Assembly (NCBI GenBank): GCA_905182985.1
Contig: CAJJDN010000034.1
Span: 366,006-430,005, forward strand
Direction: 5' to 3'
Source of the DNA: Paramecium sonneborni
Taxonomy: Eukaryota > Ciliophora > Oligohymenophorea > Peniculida > Parameciidae
DNA: 64,000 nt
Positions 1-11,900 of the stretch are shown here, piece by piece. Position 1 is the stretch's first letter; each line of letters opens with the position of its first letter. Position numbers and translations under genes: made by a program. Below the pieces are notes generated by a model, which saw nothing but the letters and a program-made list of their open reading frames with translations, searched no databases and was not told the DNA's origin.

Positions 1-4
1 GAAA

Positions 5-1764
5 TCAACAATCATCTGGTCTGAAATAGAGAGGAGGTTAACTTGGACATCTCTCATTCATATGTTCATAAGGATCAATAGTATTATATCCATCAAGTTC
101 CATTCTATGTGTACCCATAATTTAACAATATGGCAAATCAGGATCATTTTTTTTACATTTTTCAGGAACAACGTAATTCTTATCGAAGAAATTCAATTAA
201 TAAACATCTTTAGGAGTAAATCTATAAAATACTAAAATTAAATTACTCTGTCGCTTCTACATGATATTATCCAAATAAACCAGCTGCTTTATATAATCCA
301 ATAACAAAAGAAGAACAAACTTAACTTGGTCCATCACTATAAATCCATTCATCTTTCTCTACCATTGCATATAATTCAGCCTTATTTTATATATAATTAA
401 TATACAATTTCTATTCCTCTTTTTGCTGCTTCTATTGTAATTTCAGGAATTGTTAAACCTTCAGTTCCTAATCTTTTATTTAATCCTTCTCCAATCATTT
501 TAGATGATATACTTGGAGCAAATTTCTCTATAAATGAAAATATATATGTAGCTAATTCAGCACTTAATAATGTTGGATAATTATCTCTTGGTGTATCTAT
601 CCATCCAAATATAAAATTATGATAACCATATGGTTATCCTTCCATAAAATTCCAAAACTTTAATGCTCCTTCTTAATCCCATTATGCTCTCTTTTCTGGA
701 CTTAATGGTAATATTGCTACATTAAATCCTGCATTTTTAGCATATACTTTCCAATCTTCCCATTTATTCTTTTAAATATTCTTTTTAGGCCAATACCATG
801 CATCTTATGATTCTACTACCCATTTTTCACCATCTATCTCAAATATTACTGCGCTATGTCCTGATCTACCACCTGTTCCCCATTCTATTATTTAATCTAA
901 TCCATCAAATCTTGTAATTGCCAAAAAATCTCCTTAATGGACTTCTTCTTCTGACCAATCAACATCAACATTTGGTCTCTCTTTCCATCTATATCCTGTT
1001 GCTTTCTCAATAAATTCAATATTTGATCTTATCATCCAATTTGGAGGATAACTACCAAATACCGATCCTAAATAAGGATTTGCTGAAAATCCACCAAAAA
1101 ATAATTCAATTGTTGTTAATAAATCTCCTATCCAATAATCAAAATGATCACATGTTCTAAAGATATACGCTCCAGCCAATCTAAATGCTTACTTTTGTTA
1201 TTCATTCTTAAAATGGAAATAAACTCTATGATCTTATTCTATATAAATTTATATAATATATTATATACCTTTCTTAACTTTTACTATATTATAATTCAAA
1301 GTTGTTCCAATCATATAGAATTCTGAGCATTCTTTTCCATTTTTATATTTCCCTGGATAGAATGTCACTTAAACACTATTTTCAGCATCATTAAACTCAT
1401 AACTCACTTTCATCTATGTGTAACAATCATCATCAAATTATTTAAGTTTTATATTCCTTATATCATTGTTAATTCTTCCTACATTTTGGAATGACATACC
1501 AAAAAATTCATGACTATCGCTCTTTTTACAAGTTAAAAGTTGTGTTTGATCTTAATTAAATTAATACTTACTTAAACTCAACAAATTGTTCATTAATTGT
1601 TCATATTTTTATTTTGGGTCTTCATTCTCATAATAATGAATATTATATATAGTTTCATCCTCTCGTTCTTCAACAACTTAAGTGCCCTACAATCTATCAA
1701 TTACTGTTCTTTATTAACAGAGACTTACACCAAGAATCAAACCTATAATAAAGATTTTATTCAT
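5..1764 (-). CDS. Secreted permuted papain-fold enzyme (NlpC/P60 superfamily, YiiX-like)
   Basis: The model is 569 residues with two 25-nt introns (222-246 and 381-405); exon lengths sum to a multiple of three. It opens with a signal peptide (MNKIFIIGLILGVSLC, start at 1764). A His in the motif GRSGHSAVIFE lies near residue 303, and a Cys in the motif QVCSSFVIGLYKAAG near residue 475. His before Cys is the circularly permuted order of YiiX/LRAT-type NlpC/P60 proteins, whose CSxxV motif this resembles. The N-terminal 200 residues are not recognised. A secreted or lysosomal thiol hydrolase (peptidase, amidase or acyltransferase) is inferred; the substrate is unknown. Its start codon is 88 bp from that of the next gene, which is divergent. 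Confidence 0.75.
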
Positions 1765-1852
1765 ATTATTATTACGTCATTAATATACTGTTAATATCTA
1801 GAGATTTAATTATTCCCTATATAACTTAACAATTATTATTATAAAATAAATT

Positions 1853-4754
1853 ATGGCTTAATAAGAAATTCAAAGAAAAGCAAAAGCCTATCTTGATAAA
1901 CACTAAATCGAAGAAATATTGGGAGATTTGGTAACCACATTATCCTATCATTAAATGAAAAATCCCATAATTTATATTGTACATCATTAAATTAATTGCA
2001 TATTAGATAAAATATTTATGTACAGTTCATTGTACGCCTAAAGAATTGTAAGAAGCAGGAATATAAATTGATAGTAGAGAAAAAGTAGAATAGCCAATCC
2101 TTTGTTTGCCATTTCCAAATCTATCTTAACATTAAGGTTAAATCAAAAAATTAACAAAAGAGTAATTTTATTCTTGCAAAAATAAAATTACTGATTAAGG
2201 AAATAACTTTAGATCTATTTGTAAATTAATTTAAGATAATCCAAAATCAAAACCAGGACTTTTTGCTGTTGATCCAAGTTCATATCTCATTTATAGTGAT
2301 CTTTTTGATCCTATTGTTAAAGAAAAAGGCTATCTAGGTACACCTATTAAAGATATGTCTTATACTCTTACATCTTCAATTCTAGAAGATGTTAAACCAT
2401 TTTTAGAAGAATCTATATTTGTTCTTAGAAGAAATATACCAAAATAGAGATTTGGTTCAACTATATAAAATAGATAAGCTTTAACTAAAGAATTACTTTA
2501 AGTTCTATCAAAATAATCTATTATTAATTATTCCTTACATAATGATTTATCGATCATGGCTTAAGAAGATGTTAGGAAATTATAAATTAATGATAAATTG
2601 TTTAAGAAAAAAGATCCAAATCAAGCTATTATAAATCAAATTTTTAAAGGTCTACGTCATCCTGATTGGCCATCTGATAGAATGGTACTCTAATCTAATG
2701 ATAAATAAAATATTGTATGGATTAATAGAGAAGATCATCTCAAATTCAAATTCCTTAACACCGAAAAATCATCCATCACTGAAGCTTTAGACACTTGTTG
2801 TAAAATGAACTAATACTTAGACTCTAAAGATTTAGTTAGTTTCGATGATAAATTTGGATATCATACTGTCAAACCCTAATTTAGTGGTTTAGGACTTACT
2901 TTTACATTAAAATTTAAATTAGATTCATAATCAATTAATAAAATTAAATCAAATAATAATAATTTGAGTTCAAAAATACAAAACAAAGTATTTAATGTTC
3001 AAACTAAAGAAAAAGATAAATACTTTACAATAAAGTCGGAAAGATGCACAGGATTAACTATGAAATAATATGTTGAATAACTTTGTTAAATTCTCTCTAT
3101 ATTATTCGAAGGTGTAATTAAGAAGTCTGAAAATATTTCAATTGAAAAGTTATTCAAAAATGAAACATAAAATTAACAATAATAATAACTACAAATTTAA
3201 CCAAATGTTAAAATTGTTGAAGAAAACCATTCTAATTCTCCTTCAAAACCAGCTTCATCACCATCTCATGTAGCTATTGATATTATTTAAAATTAATCAG
3301 ATGAATAGGATTATTCAACATTTCATAAAAAAAGATTAGAAGGTTTTTAGAAAAAATAAAAAGAAATGAATAAAACAAAATTCAATAAAATTTGTGAATT
3401 AAAAGAATTAGTAGAATTGTTAAAGGATGATACTTTTTATTTTTAAAATTCTAATCATAAATTTATAATTGTTAGAAGAAATTTAAAAATTAGAAGAAGA
3501 AATATTGAAGAGATTATTGGATTAAAGAATCAATAAGCATCAGATTAAATTCTAAAAGAATGTAATTTGATTGGCAATTGTGAAAAGGGAATATTTTAGT
3601 ATAAATATAAAGGTTATGATTATTATGTTGCGATAGAATTAGATGATGATTTGACGTTTATATTTCCAATAACAAAAATCTCAATATCTCAACAATTACA
3701 TAAAATTTAAAGAATAGTTGATACTTTTATTCCTAAAGATTATCAATATGCTTGGGATAATTAATATGGATATTTAACTAATAATAACATTTATTTAGGT
3801 AGTGGAATCAGCATAACTTGTGATTTCCCTTAATTTATTCAAAATGACATTCCTAGCATTTTAAAAGAATTGATATTAGACGATTCAATATAAAACTCGA
3901 ATAATTAATTTTTAACTCTTGTTTCTTTAAATGAATATAATCTTTAAATTTATAGAAATGCTGTCAATGAAATATTGCTCAAATAAAAATTGTTTAATAA
4001 AACAATAAAAAAAGCAGCAGATAACTAAATATGTGAGAGCGATTGTTATCTAAATAATTTATTGTGGGCTCCTTCCAAAAAGTGCTTTGAAGATTTCGAA
4101 GGATTATATACTTAATATATTTCGAATGTAGGTAAAAATAAATTTATAACTAAGCAATAGCATATTTTAATGGAAAAAATGTTGCCCCATTTAAAAATTA
4201 TGATAAAATTAAATTTGATGAGTATAAAATTCATATACCTTAAAATCCTGCAATTACTAATATTAAATGCACATTCTATAGAAACTTTGAATCATTAAAA
4301 TACAAACATGAGATGTCTATACAAGATAAAGTTAAAATGAAAGTAAAAATAATAAAAAAAATTCAAGACTAAATACAATGAGTTAATAAAGAATAATGGT
4401 TGGAAATTTGGAAAAATCCATCATTTGGAAATTATTTTCGACAGCTCCCCTCAAGATTTTATTTAAAATTTTTGCCATCATTGGAATTAAATTATTGAAT
4501 AAGGCAAAGAATTTTAAAAAAACGGTAATATGGGATTTTAAGGACCAATTTTAAATGATAGTTTATTAGAAGGATTTTAATTAGAAATAAAAACAAATAA
4601 ACCAATAAATCCAGAATTAATAAAGATTTATAATTATAAACCTTCTAATCAAAGAAATGGTTTCTTAAACTAAGAAGAGACAATAACCACAATTATTAGT
4701 AATAGACCATGTGTTTTAGAATTTGAATTAAATTTGATTTAAGAATTATTGTGA
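1853..4754 (+). CDS. RIIa-domain protein with tandem degenerate phosphagen-kinase-like modules
   Basis: The model is 939 residues with introns of 28, 29 and 25 nt (1979-2006, 4132-4160, 4343-4367). Residues 3-45 resemble an RIIa/DPY-30-type docking domain (AYLDKHQIEEILGDLVTTL). Two regions then resemble ATP:guanido phosphotransferases. Module 1 has VWINREDHLKF near residue 281 and FGYHTVKP near 326. Module 2 has IELDDDLTFIFPI near 582 and YGYLTNNNIYLGSGI near 624. In active enzymes these motifs are NEEDHLR and GYLTxCPxNLGTG; the reactive Cys is absent from both modules, so catalysis is doubtful. A C-terminal 200 residues is not recognised. RIIa domains bind AKAP helices, often in cilia, so an axonemal scaffold or regulatory role is inferred. 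Confidence 0.8.
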
Positions 4755-5039
4755 ATATTATTTCAAATATTAAAACAAAAAAAATAAAATATACTTTATT
4801 CTAAGAATACTTAAATTGCCTCATTTTTAATTGTTAGTATATTTAGTTAAATAGGGCAATTAAAAAGTAAATTCTAAATTAAGTAAGTGAAATTTTAAAG
4901 AATATTAAAAACAAGTACTAAGTTTAATAAAGAAAAGGATGGATCAGAGTAATTAGCAATATGTAAAAAATATGTATATTTCAAACTAGGATTATTGATA
5001 TTTATATTAAGAAATTAATATTATATTTAGAAAAAACGG
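4755..5039. other. Intergenic AT-rich stretch and left edge of a duplicated contig end
   Basis: No gene is supported here apart from a possible short upstream exon for the transporter (ATG at 4939). The direct repeat described below begins at 4849. Confidence 0.5.
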
Positions 5040-6009
5040 ATGATTGATCGTGTGATTATAAGTTTGGCAATATTGTTGATGGTTGGAAATAACTATGCCT
5101 TTGACATACCTTAAGCACTTGAGATCCCGATCGAAAAAGAGTTTAAATTAACATAAACATAATTCAATTTGTTATACAGCATATTTGCAGTTCCAAATAT
5201 AGGATTGTCTATAGGAGGAGGTATCATGATAGATAGAATGGGGGGAAGATGGGGAGTAAAGAATATAGAATAAATAGGTATTTACATTTTCATTAATGCT
5301 TGGATTGTCATAATTATTTATAGCATTTGGTGGATGTTATTAAAAATACTACATGATGTTAGTAGGGAGAGCAATATTTGGAATTGCAAGTGATTTATTG
5401 CATATAGCAGTGTTTAAAGTGATAGCAAGAAGGATGCCACATTGTTTAGGGACAGCAATGGGATTAATTTTAACAGTTCCAGAATTAGCTGCAGCTTTAA
5501 ATTCAATTTTATCGCCGTATTTATTTGAAAAAACTCATTCATTAGAGTTGCCTCTACTATTTGGATTATCATTATGCATTTTGGTAGAGTTTAGGATTAT
5601 ATAATTAGTCATTTTTATCAGGATTATTAATGATATATTTAGATACAAAATATGATTAAAGTGTTGGAAAAGAACCAGATGAAGAAGTTTCATTATCTTA
5701 ATGTAATTTTAAATAATCTAAATTAGTTAAGCTTAGCAAACCATTTGTAAAAATGAGTTTAATTACAACATTAATGTTGGCTGCGTATGTTCCATTTTTA
5801 GATAATGCAAATAAATTTTATCATGAGAGATTTGGGTTTAGTATTATGCATGCTGGTAGAATTGTTACTGTAGGATATATTGTAGCAGGTAATCAATATT
5901 AATATTGAATAATTTAGCTATATCCTCTCCAATAATTGGTAAAATTAGTGATTCTTTTTCTCATAAACGCCAGACCCTAATCATCATTTCAACTTTCATG
6001 TTCTTTTTA
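5040..6009 (+). CDS. Truncated duplicate of the MFSD1-like transporter gene
   Basis: This is the first copy of the transporter gene, cut at the N at 6010 after about two thirds of the protein. The sequence matches the complete copy starting at 6202, including its first three introns. It should not be counted as a separate gene. Confidence 0.8.
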
Positions 6010-6010
6010 N
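6010..6010. other. Single N at a contig junction
   Basis: This is one of three single Ns in the window (6010, 22632, 47138). Each has a long direct repeat nearby, so the N marks a join whose overlap was not collapsed. Confidence 0.9.
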
Positions 6011-6201
6011 AAATAGGGCAATTAAAAAGTAAATTCTAAATTAAGTAAGTGAAATTTTAAAGAATATTAAAAACAAGTACTAAGTTTAATAAAGAAAAGG
6101 ATGGATCAGAGTAATTAGCAATATGTAAAAAATATGTATATTTCAAACTAGGATTATTGATATTTATATTAAGAAATTAATATTATATTTAGAAAAAACG
6201 G

Positions 6202-7631
6202 ATGATTGATCGTGTGATTATAAGTTTGGCAATATTGTTGATGGTTGGAAATAACTATGCCTTTGACATACCTTAAGCACTTGAGATCCCGATCGAAAAA
6301 GAGTTTAAATTAACATAAACATAATTCAATTTGTTATACAGCATATTTGCAGTTCCAAATATAGGATTGTCTATAGGAGGAGGTATCATGATAGATAGAA
6401 TGGGGGGAAGATGGGGAGTAAAGAATATAGAATAAATAGGTATTTACATTTTCATTAATGCTTGGATTGTCATAATTATTTATAGCATTTGGTGGATGTT
6501 ATTAAAAATACTACATGATGTTAGTAGGGAGAGCAATATTTGGAATTGCAAGTGATTTATTGCATATAGCAGTGTTTAAAGTGATAGCAAGAAGGATGCC
6601 ACATTGTTTAGGGACAGCAATGGGATTAATTTTAACAGTTCCAGAATTAGCTGCAGCTTTAAATTCAATTTTATCGCCGTATTTATTTGAAAAAACTCAT
6701 TCATTAGAGTTGCCTCTACTATTTGGATTATCATTATGCATTTTGGTAGAGTTTAGGATTATATAATTAGTCATTTTTATCAGGATTATTAATGATATAT
6801 TTAGATACAAAATATGATTAAAGTGTTGGAAAAGAACCAGATGAAGAAGTTTCATTATCTTAATGTAATTTTAAATAATCTAAATTAGTTAAGCTTAGCA
6901 AACCATTTGTAAAAATGAGTTTAATTACAACATTAATGTTGGCTGCGTATGTTCCATTTTTAGATAATGCAAATAAATTTTATCATGAGAGATTTGGGTT
7001 TAGTATTATGCATGCTGGTAGAATTGTTACTGTAGGATATATTGTAGCAGGTAATCAATATTAATATTGAATAATTTAGCTATATCCTCTCCAATAATTG
7101 GTAAAATTAGTGATTCTTTTTCTCATAAACGCCAGACCCTAATCATCATTTCAACTTTCATGTTCTTTTTATCCCATTTACAACTCTATTATATGCCTCA
7201 TTCTACACATCCCAATTACATGTCTGTTTTCGCGTAATTTATATTTTCTAAATATGTGAAGTTTGATAACTTTGGGATTATCTTATGCTTGTTATTCTAG
7301 TATTCTTATGCCTGCATTATAATCTACAGTACCTGAAAATATGTTAGGTATTTTAACTGTTTTATTAAGAGCTACTGCTTTGGGAATATTAGGAATCATA
7401 GAAAATATATGCATGGCAACCGTTCCTATGCTTTCAGGATTTGTTTACACTTTTTTAAAGGGACAAAAAGATAGAATGAGAGATGTTGATATTATTTATT
7501 TAGTATTAGCAGGTATTGGAGTTTGTTTATCCATTAATGCATTACCTTCTTAAGAAAAAAACTTTAAAAATCAAAAAGATGCAATCAAACACTTGCATTA
7601 AAAATCTGAAGAAAATTAAAATTTCATTTGA
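6202..7631 (+). CDS. MFS transporter, MFSD1-like
   Basis: The model is 441 residues with introns of 22, 25, 29 and 28 nt; the exon sum is a multiple of three. The N-terminal region MVGNNYAFDIPQALE, followed by LTQTQFNLLYSIFAVPN, resembles MFSD1. The MFS motif A-like loop DRMGGRWG follows TM2, and GRAIFGIASD lies in TM4. MFSD1 in animals is a lysosomal dipeptide uniporter; the substrate here is inferred only from resemblance. An alternative start at 6101 (MDQSNQQY...) would add 21 residues through a 38-nt intron, unusually long for this genome. The stop is 17 bp from the stop of the convergent EF-hand gene. Confidence 0.8.
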
Positions 7632-7648
7632 TTTACAATAAATACAAT

Positions 7649-8208
7649 TCATTTCTAATATATTTCTATTCCAGAACTTTATAAGCTTCGAATTACTAAA
7701 TCTTCAAATTCTTCTAAACTTATAAGTCCGTCTCCATTTGTATCTGTCATATTCATCCATTCTTTCAAATCTTAATCTGTTGGTTCATAATTCTTTACAC
7801 CAGCCTACTTATATGTCTCTATTAATAATCCTCGAACTTCATCTGAAGTTATTGAACCAGAATTATCTGAATCAAATTTACGGAATATTTTTCTTGCTAT
7901 TTCTAATTTTGCACTAGCTAATTTTGAGTATTTTGGTTTCTTTTGTAAACTCACTATGGGAATAGTATTACAAAAATATCTTATGCATAATTATTCAAAA
8001 TCTTTTTTTTAACCATTTCCTATTATTTACTTGTATTCTTCTACATCTTCTTATTAAATCTAACATTATTTCCCCATCATTTTATAATTATTGATCATCA
8101 TAGATTAAACTATATTAAATATAAGTCACACTTACTATCTAAACTTCCTTTTTTTGTATAATAATCATATAACTATCCTGCAATTTAAACTGCTTATTCT
8201 CTTTGCAT
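7649..8208 (-). CDS. EF-hand calcium-binding protein
   Basis: The model is 177 residues with one 26-nt intron near the start; the exon sum fits. Two canonical EF-hand loops are visible in the C-terminal half: DSDNSGSITSDE and DTNGDGLISLEE, about 45 residues apart. The N-terminal half is helical and may hold a degenerate pair. It is a calmodulin-superfamily Ca2+ sensor or buffer; the target is unknown. It is convergent with the transporter gene. Confidence 0.85.
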
Positions 8209-8797
8209 AAATTTATATTTATTAATTAAATACAAAAAAGTAAGGTAAATTATAATCATCATCTATCAAATAAACTTAGAATATTAAATAGAAATAGTTA
8301 AAATAATAATTTAGATACATATATTTAATTCATTACAAATTAATCATTTTAATTTGTTTTTTTACATTTGAAAATGTCATGTTAAAAGAACTTAAAATAG
8401 ATTGATATAATTTGATACTTGATTTATGTATGAGATTGTTAAATGGAATTAATTATTGTATTTAGTGGATCTAATTTATGGTAAATTAGATTTGAAATTA
8501 GAGAAAATTTCAAATGTATAACTGTTAAATTTCTTACTGAGATTTTTAGAGATTTAATAATTATTATTAAAATTTTTAGAAGATCTAAATAACTTAAATT
8601 CCTTATTCGAGAGTAGTGTTCAATATGATTTCTTTTAGGAATTAATTAATCAGATTTCTTTTTAATTATTATGAGCTAAGGATTGAACTTGAATAAAAAA
8701 AGAAGTTGGAAAGACAGATGATTCATTTATAAATAATAATGATTTGTCTTTGGGAGAAGTTTTAAATAGTTAAGTTTTCAATTATTAATTAAATAAT
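8209..8797. other. Gene-poor AT-rich stretch upstream of the kinase
   Basis: No confident gene is seen. The last ~100 bp (about 8690-8797) stays open in the kinase frame and looks coding-like, so a short upstream exon of the kinase may lie here. Confidence 0.4.
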
Positions 8798-10301
8798 ATG
8801 CATGTCTCATTAAAAGACATAATGCCACCTCAGCATTCACAACATAATCCACTATCAAAGATAAAGTTTAAGATTAGTAAGAAGGTGGAATCTCTTTGTC
8901 AATGTAATTAGAAAAGTTGTTTAATTTGTGCTCGAAAAAGATCATCCTCTATGTTAAATATAAAAAATTCGTTGGTGGTTGATGAAAGTTCTCCTGTTTC
9001 TAAGAGAACAGTTGATCAGAAAGCCATTTTAGTGTAATAAGCTGTAGTCTCAAAATAAATATCAAGATAACAATCAAATCATGTCATACATCACAGTTAT
9101 TATAGTGGGAAATAAATCAATAATACTACTTCAACTACAATGGTTAATAATTCTCGGACAAGAAAGACATCTCTTGAATCTTCACCTCCTAAAGAAAATG
9201 GTAAAGTAATTAAAATATATATAGTAATCGGAAGACATTCTTTCAAATTTCTATATGTAATTGGAAAAGGTGGATTTGGAAAAGTTTGGAGAGTTGAAAT
9301 GAAAGCTAATCGATAAGAATATGCACTAAAAGAAATGCTAAAATCAAAGTAACTTCAATATTTAATTATTATTAGAATCATCTCAAAAAGGTCTGTTAAT
9401 TCTGTGATGAATGAAAAATATTTACTCGAACATCTCAAACATCCTTTTATTGTTAATATGCATTATGCATATTAAGATAGAGAGAACCTATATCTTGTAT
9501 TAGATTTATTAAGAGGAGGAGATCTAAGATATCATATAGGTAGAAATACTAAATTCTCTGAAGAATAAACAAGTATCTTTTAATTATTATTTTTTAGAAT
9601 TTTTTGTATGTTGTATTTTATTAGCACTTTAATATTTACATTAAAATGGCATAATTCATAGAGATGTAAAGCCTGAAAATCTTGTCTTTGATAAGGATGG
9701 ATTTTTAAGATTAACAGATTTAGGAGTTGCTAGATTAAATAAAGATTCTACTGCTAGTGATACTTCTGGAACTCCTGGTTATATGGCTCCAGAAGTTATG
9801 TGTAGATTAGATCATTCATTCCCTGTTGATTATTATGCATTAGGAGTTATTGCATATGAATTATTACTTGGCAAAAGACCATATAATGGAAAGAATAGAT
9901 AAGAAATTAGAGATCAGATCTTAGCTAAATAAGTTTAAATTAAAGATGAAAGATTCTCTCATAAGGCCTAAGATTTTATTAATAGAGTAACATTTATTGT
10001 ATATTTAATTTTAGCTACTTATCAGAAAACCCTAATAAAGATTAGGTCATAATGGTATTGAAGAAATTTTTGAACATTAATGGCTCAAAGGATATCCTTG
10101 GGGCAAATTAATCAACAAGGAAATTAAGTCATAATATGTTCCTGGAGTATATATTTTTTTTAGTCTTTTTTTAAGAGTATAGATGGAAATTTCGATTTTC
10201 AAAGTTAGATCTCTGCTGATAGTGAACCCCAAGAAGATGCAGCTTCTCTTATCAGACGAAAAAGTGTTTAATGCTTATTTGAAGGATACAAATTTCAATG
10301 A
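8798..10301 (+). CDS. AGC-type Ser/Thr protein kinase, STK32/YANK-like
   Basis: The model is 456 residues with five introns (24, 27, 25, 28, 29 nt); exons sum correctly. An N-terminal ~150 residues rich in Ser and basic residues precedes the kinase domain. Visible motifs are GKGGFGKVW (P-loop), YALKEM (ATP Lys), LLRGGDLRYHI, IIHRDVKPENLVF (catalytic loop), DLG in place of DFG, GTPGYMAPEV and a YYALGVIAYELL helix. LLxGGDLRYHL is characteristic of the YANK family. All residues needed for catalysis are present, so it should be active. The start at 8798 is the first ATG after an in-frame TGA; an upstream exon is possible. Confidence 0.85.
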
Positions 10302-11651
10302 ATAATCTTTATATTACAATCAAAACTAATCCCCTCTCTTTCCAATTAGCAAATCATTTTTTATTTTACATTTGTCATTAATTCAATCATATCATGCATT
10401 CAAAAGCTTAAATTAACTAGCATTTAAGATTTATACAATTTTAAAATTATTTTCTCATCAATTATTCCAATTCATATTAGCATTATTTTAATATTAATGC
10501 CTCTGAATTGTATTTCTTTCCTTTTTCACAATTTACTTTCTCTCAATAATTATTTCAATTAATTATACAATAATACAATCTAAAAATTAATATGATTTAG
10601 AACTGGAAAAGTTAGGATTATATTCATATTTTTTTTTCCGATCAATTTTCTTATACATATATTTATATCTCTATACTATCTTCAAAAAAGGAAAGATATG
10701 ATAAAATACCTTTTAAATATGTTGATATGATAATTTAAGTTTATAAATTACATCCAAATAGTTCTATGTTAAGAATTTATTTTATGTCTTCACACAAAAA
10801 TTAAAAAAACTGGTTCTACTACATAAAAAAGGAATGACATGAAAAGAAAGTTCAATAATTTTTTACTAATAATTAAAAATAAACAGTAAAAAATCGATTG
10901 AACTAAAAGATTATAATTAAAACAAAAGAAAAAAAATAAAAATATAGTTTCTCCTTAATAATAGTAAAATCTTAAACAGAATTGTTATTTTATCATATTA
11001 GCTGTGACAGCAGCGATAAATTACTAAATGTTTTTATAATTATTATGAAAAGATACTAAGATATTTCAATTAAAAATTGTTTTTATCAACATTTTTGCTA
11101 CAATCAATAATATATGAAAAAAAATGGCTTATGTAATGTAATTAATAAATTCAACAAAAAGGCAAATATTTTAATAATGCAGAGAATGAAATTTACAAAA
11201 CAATATAAAAATTATAAAAATTCTATTTTTTTCTCAAAACTAAATAATTCAATGATTTATATTAAAAAATTTTAAACTTAATTATTATTAATCCAACATA
11301 TAATTTCTATATTATGAGGCTTTATCTTTAAATAAATCTAACTGAGTTAATCTGTGTCAATCTTAAATAATAATCTTTGCAATTTCAAATTTCATTATTA
11401 TTATTAATATAAATGTATGAGGATATAGATAGGTAATAAAATTTAATTTACAGAAAATAGTATTCTAAAATATTATCAATAAAAAATATTAGTTTCTTTT
11501 TTCAATATTTATTACTTTTAAAGTTTTTAAATATTTTTTTAAAACATATAAAATATTAGTTTATGTATGCTATTAATCTAATACTTTTTCATTTACTAGT
11601 GAATGTTGAATAGATTTTTGATCTTCGAAAATTGCCATTTTACTGATACTA
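10302..11651. other. 1.35-kb AT-rich stretch without a recognisable gene
   Basis: The sequence is very AT-rich with homopolymer runs in both orientations. I found no run of plausible codons longer than a few dozen, no tRNA-like boxes and no tandem array. It is the longest apparently empty interval in the window. Confidence 0.5.
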
Positions 11652-11843
11652 ATGAATTAAAAAGATAGTTTAGAAAATTAAGAATAAATTTAAGATATTG
11701 AAATCTCATAAATTTTAACAGTAGAAGAAGTTTTTGTCTTAAAAGAAATGGAAATTTTTGAGAAATTTAAATCATATTAGAGGAATTTATATTGTTAAGG
11801 TTGTCATTTTTATGAATCTCTAAAATATTTCTACGTCATTTGA
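11652..11843 (+). CDS. Small hypothetical protein, 63 residues
   Basis: This is a single-exon ORF with in-frame TAA/TAG codons and a TGA stop, ending 57 bp before Rab GDI. The product is charged and ends with a CxxC-H motif (LYCQGCHFYESL). Coding-like composition is the only support; it could also be leader sequence of the next gene. Confidence 0.35.
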
Positions 11844-11900
11844 TATAAATTAAGGTTCAGGGGGAATGAGTAATTTTTAATAAATATTTTGTATTTAAGT

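Larger units (their letters stand above)
4849..7171. repeat. Direct duplication across an N (unmerged contig overlap)
   Basis: Positions 4849-6009 and 6011-7171 (1,161 bp each, offset 1,162) look identical by eye and are separated by a single N at 6010. The first copy ends exactly at the N, and the second continues into unique sequence. This is what two overlapping contigs placed side by side would give; it is probably not a real tandem duplication. Confidence 0.9.

Noticed and set aside
1144..1794. Plus-strand ORFs of 60 and 65 codons
   Set aside because: They lie opposite the minus-strand papain-fold enzyme, whose reading frame is continuous here.
4849..7171. A recent tandem duplication of the MFSD1-like transporter
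   Set aside because: The copies are identical and the break coincides with an N, so an assembly join is the better explanation.
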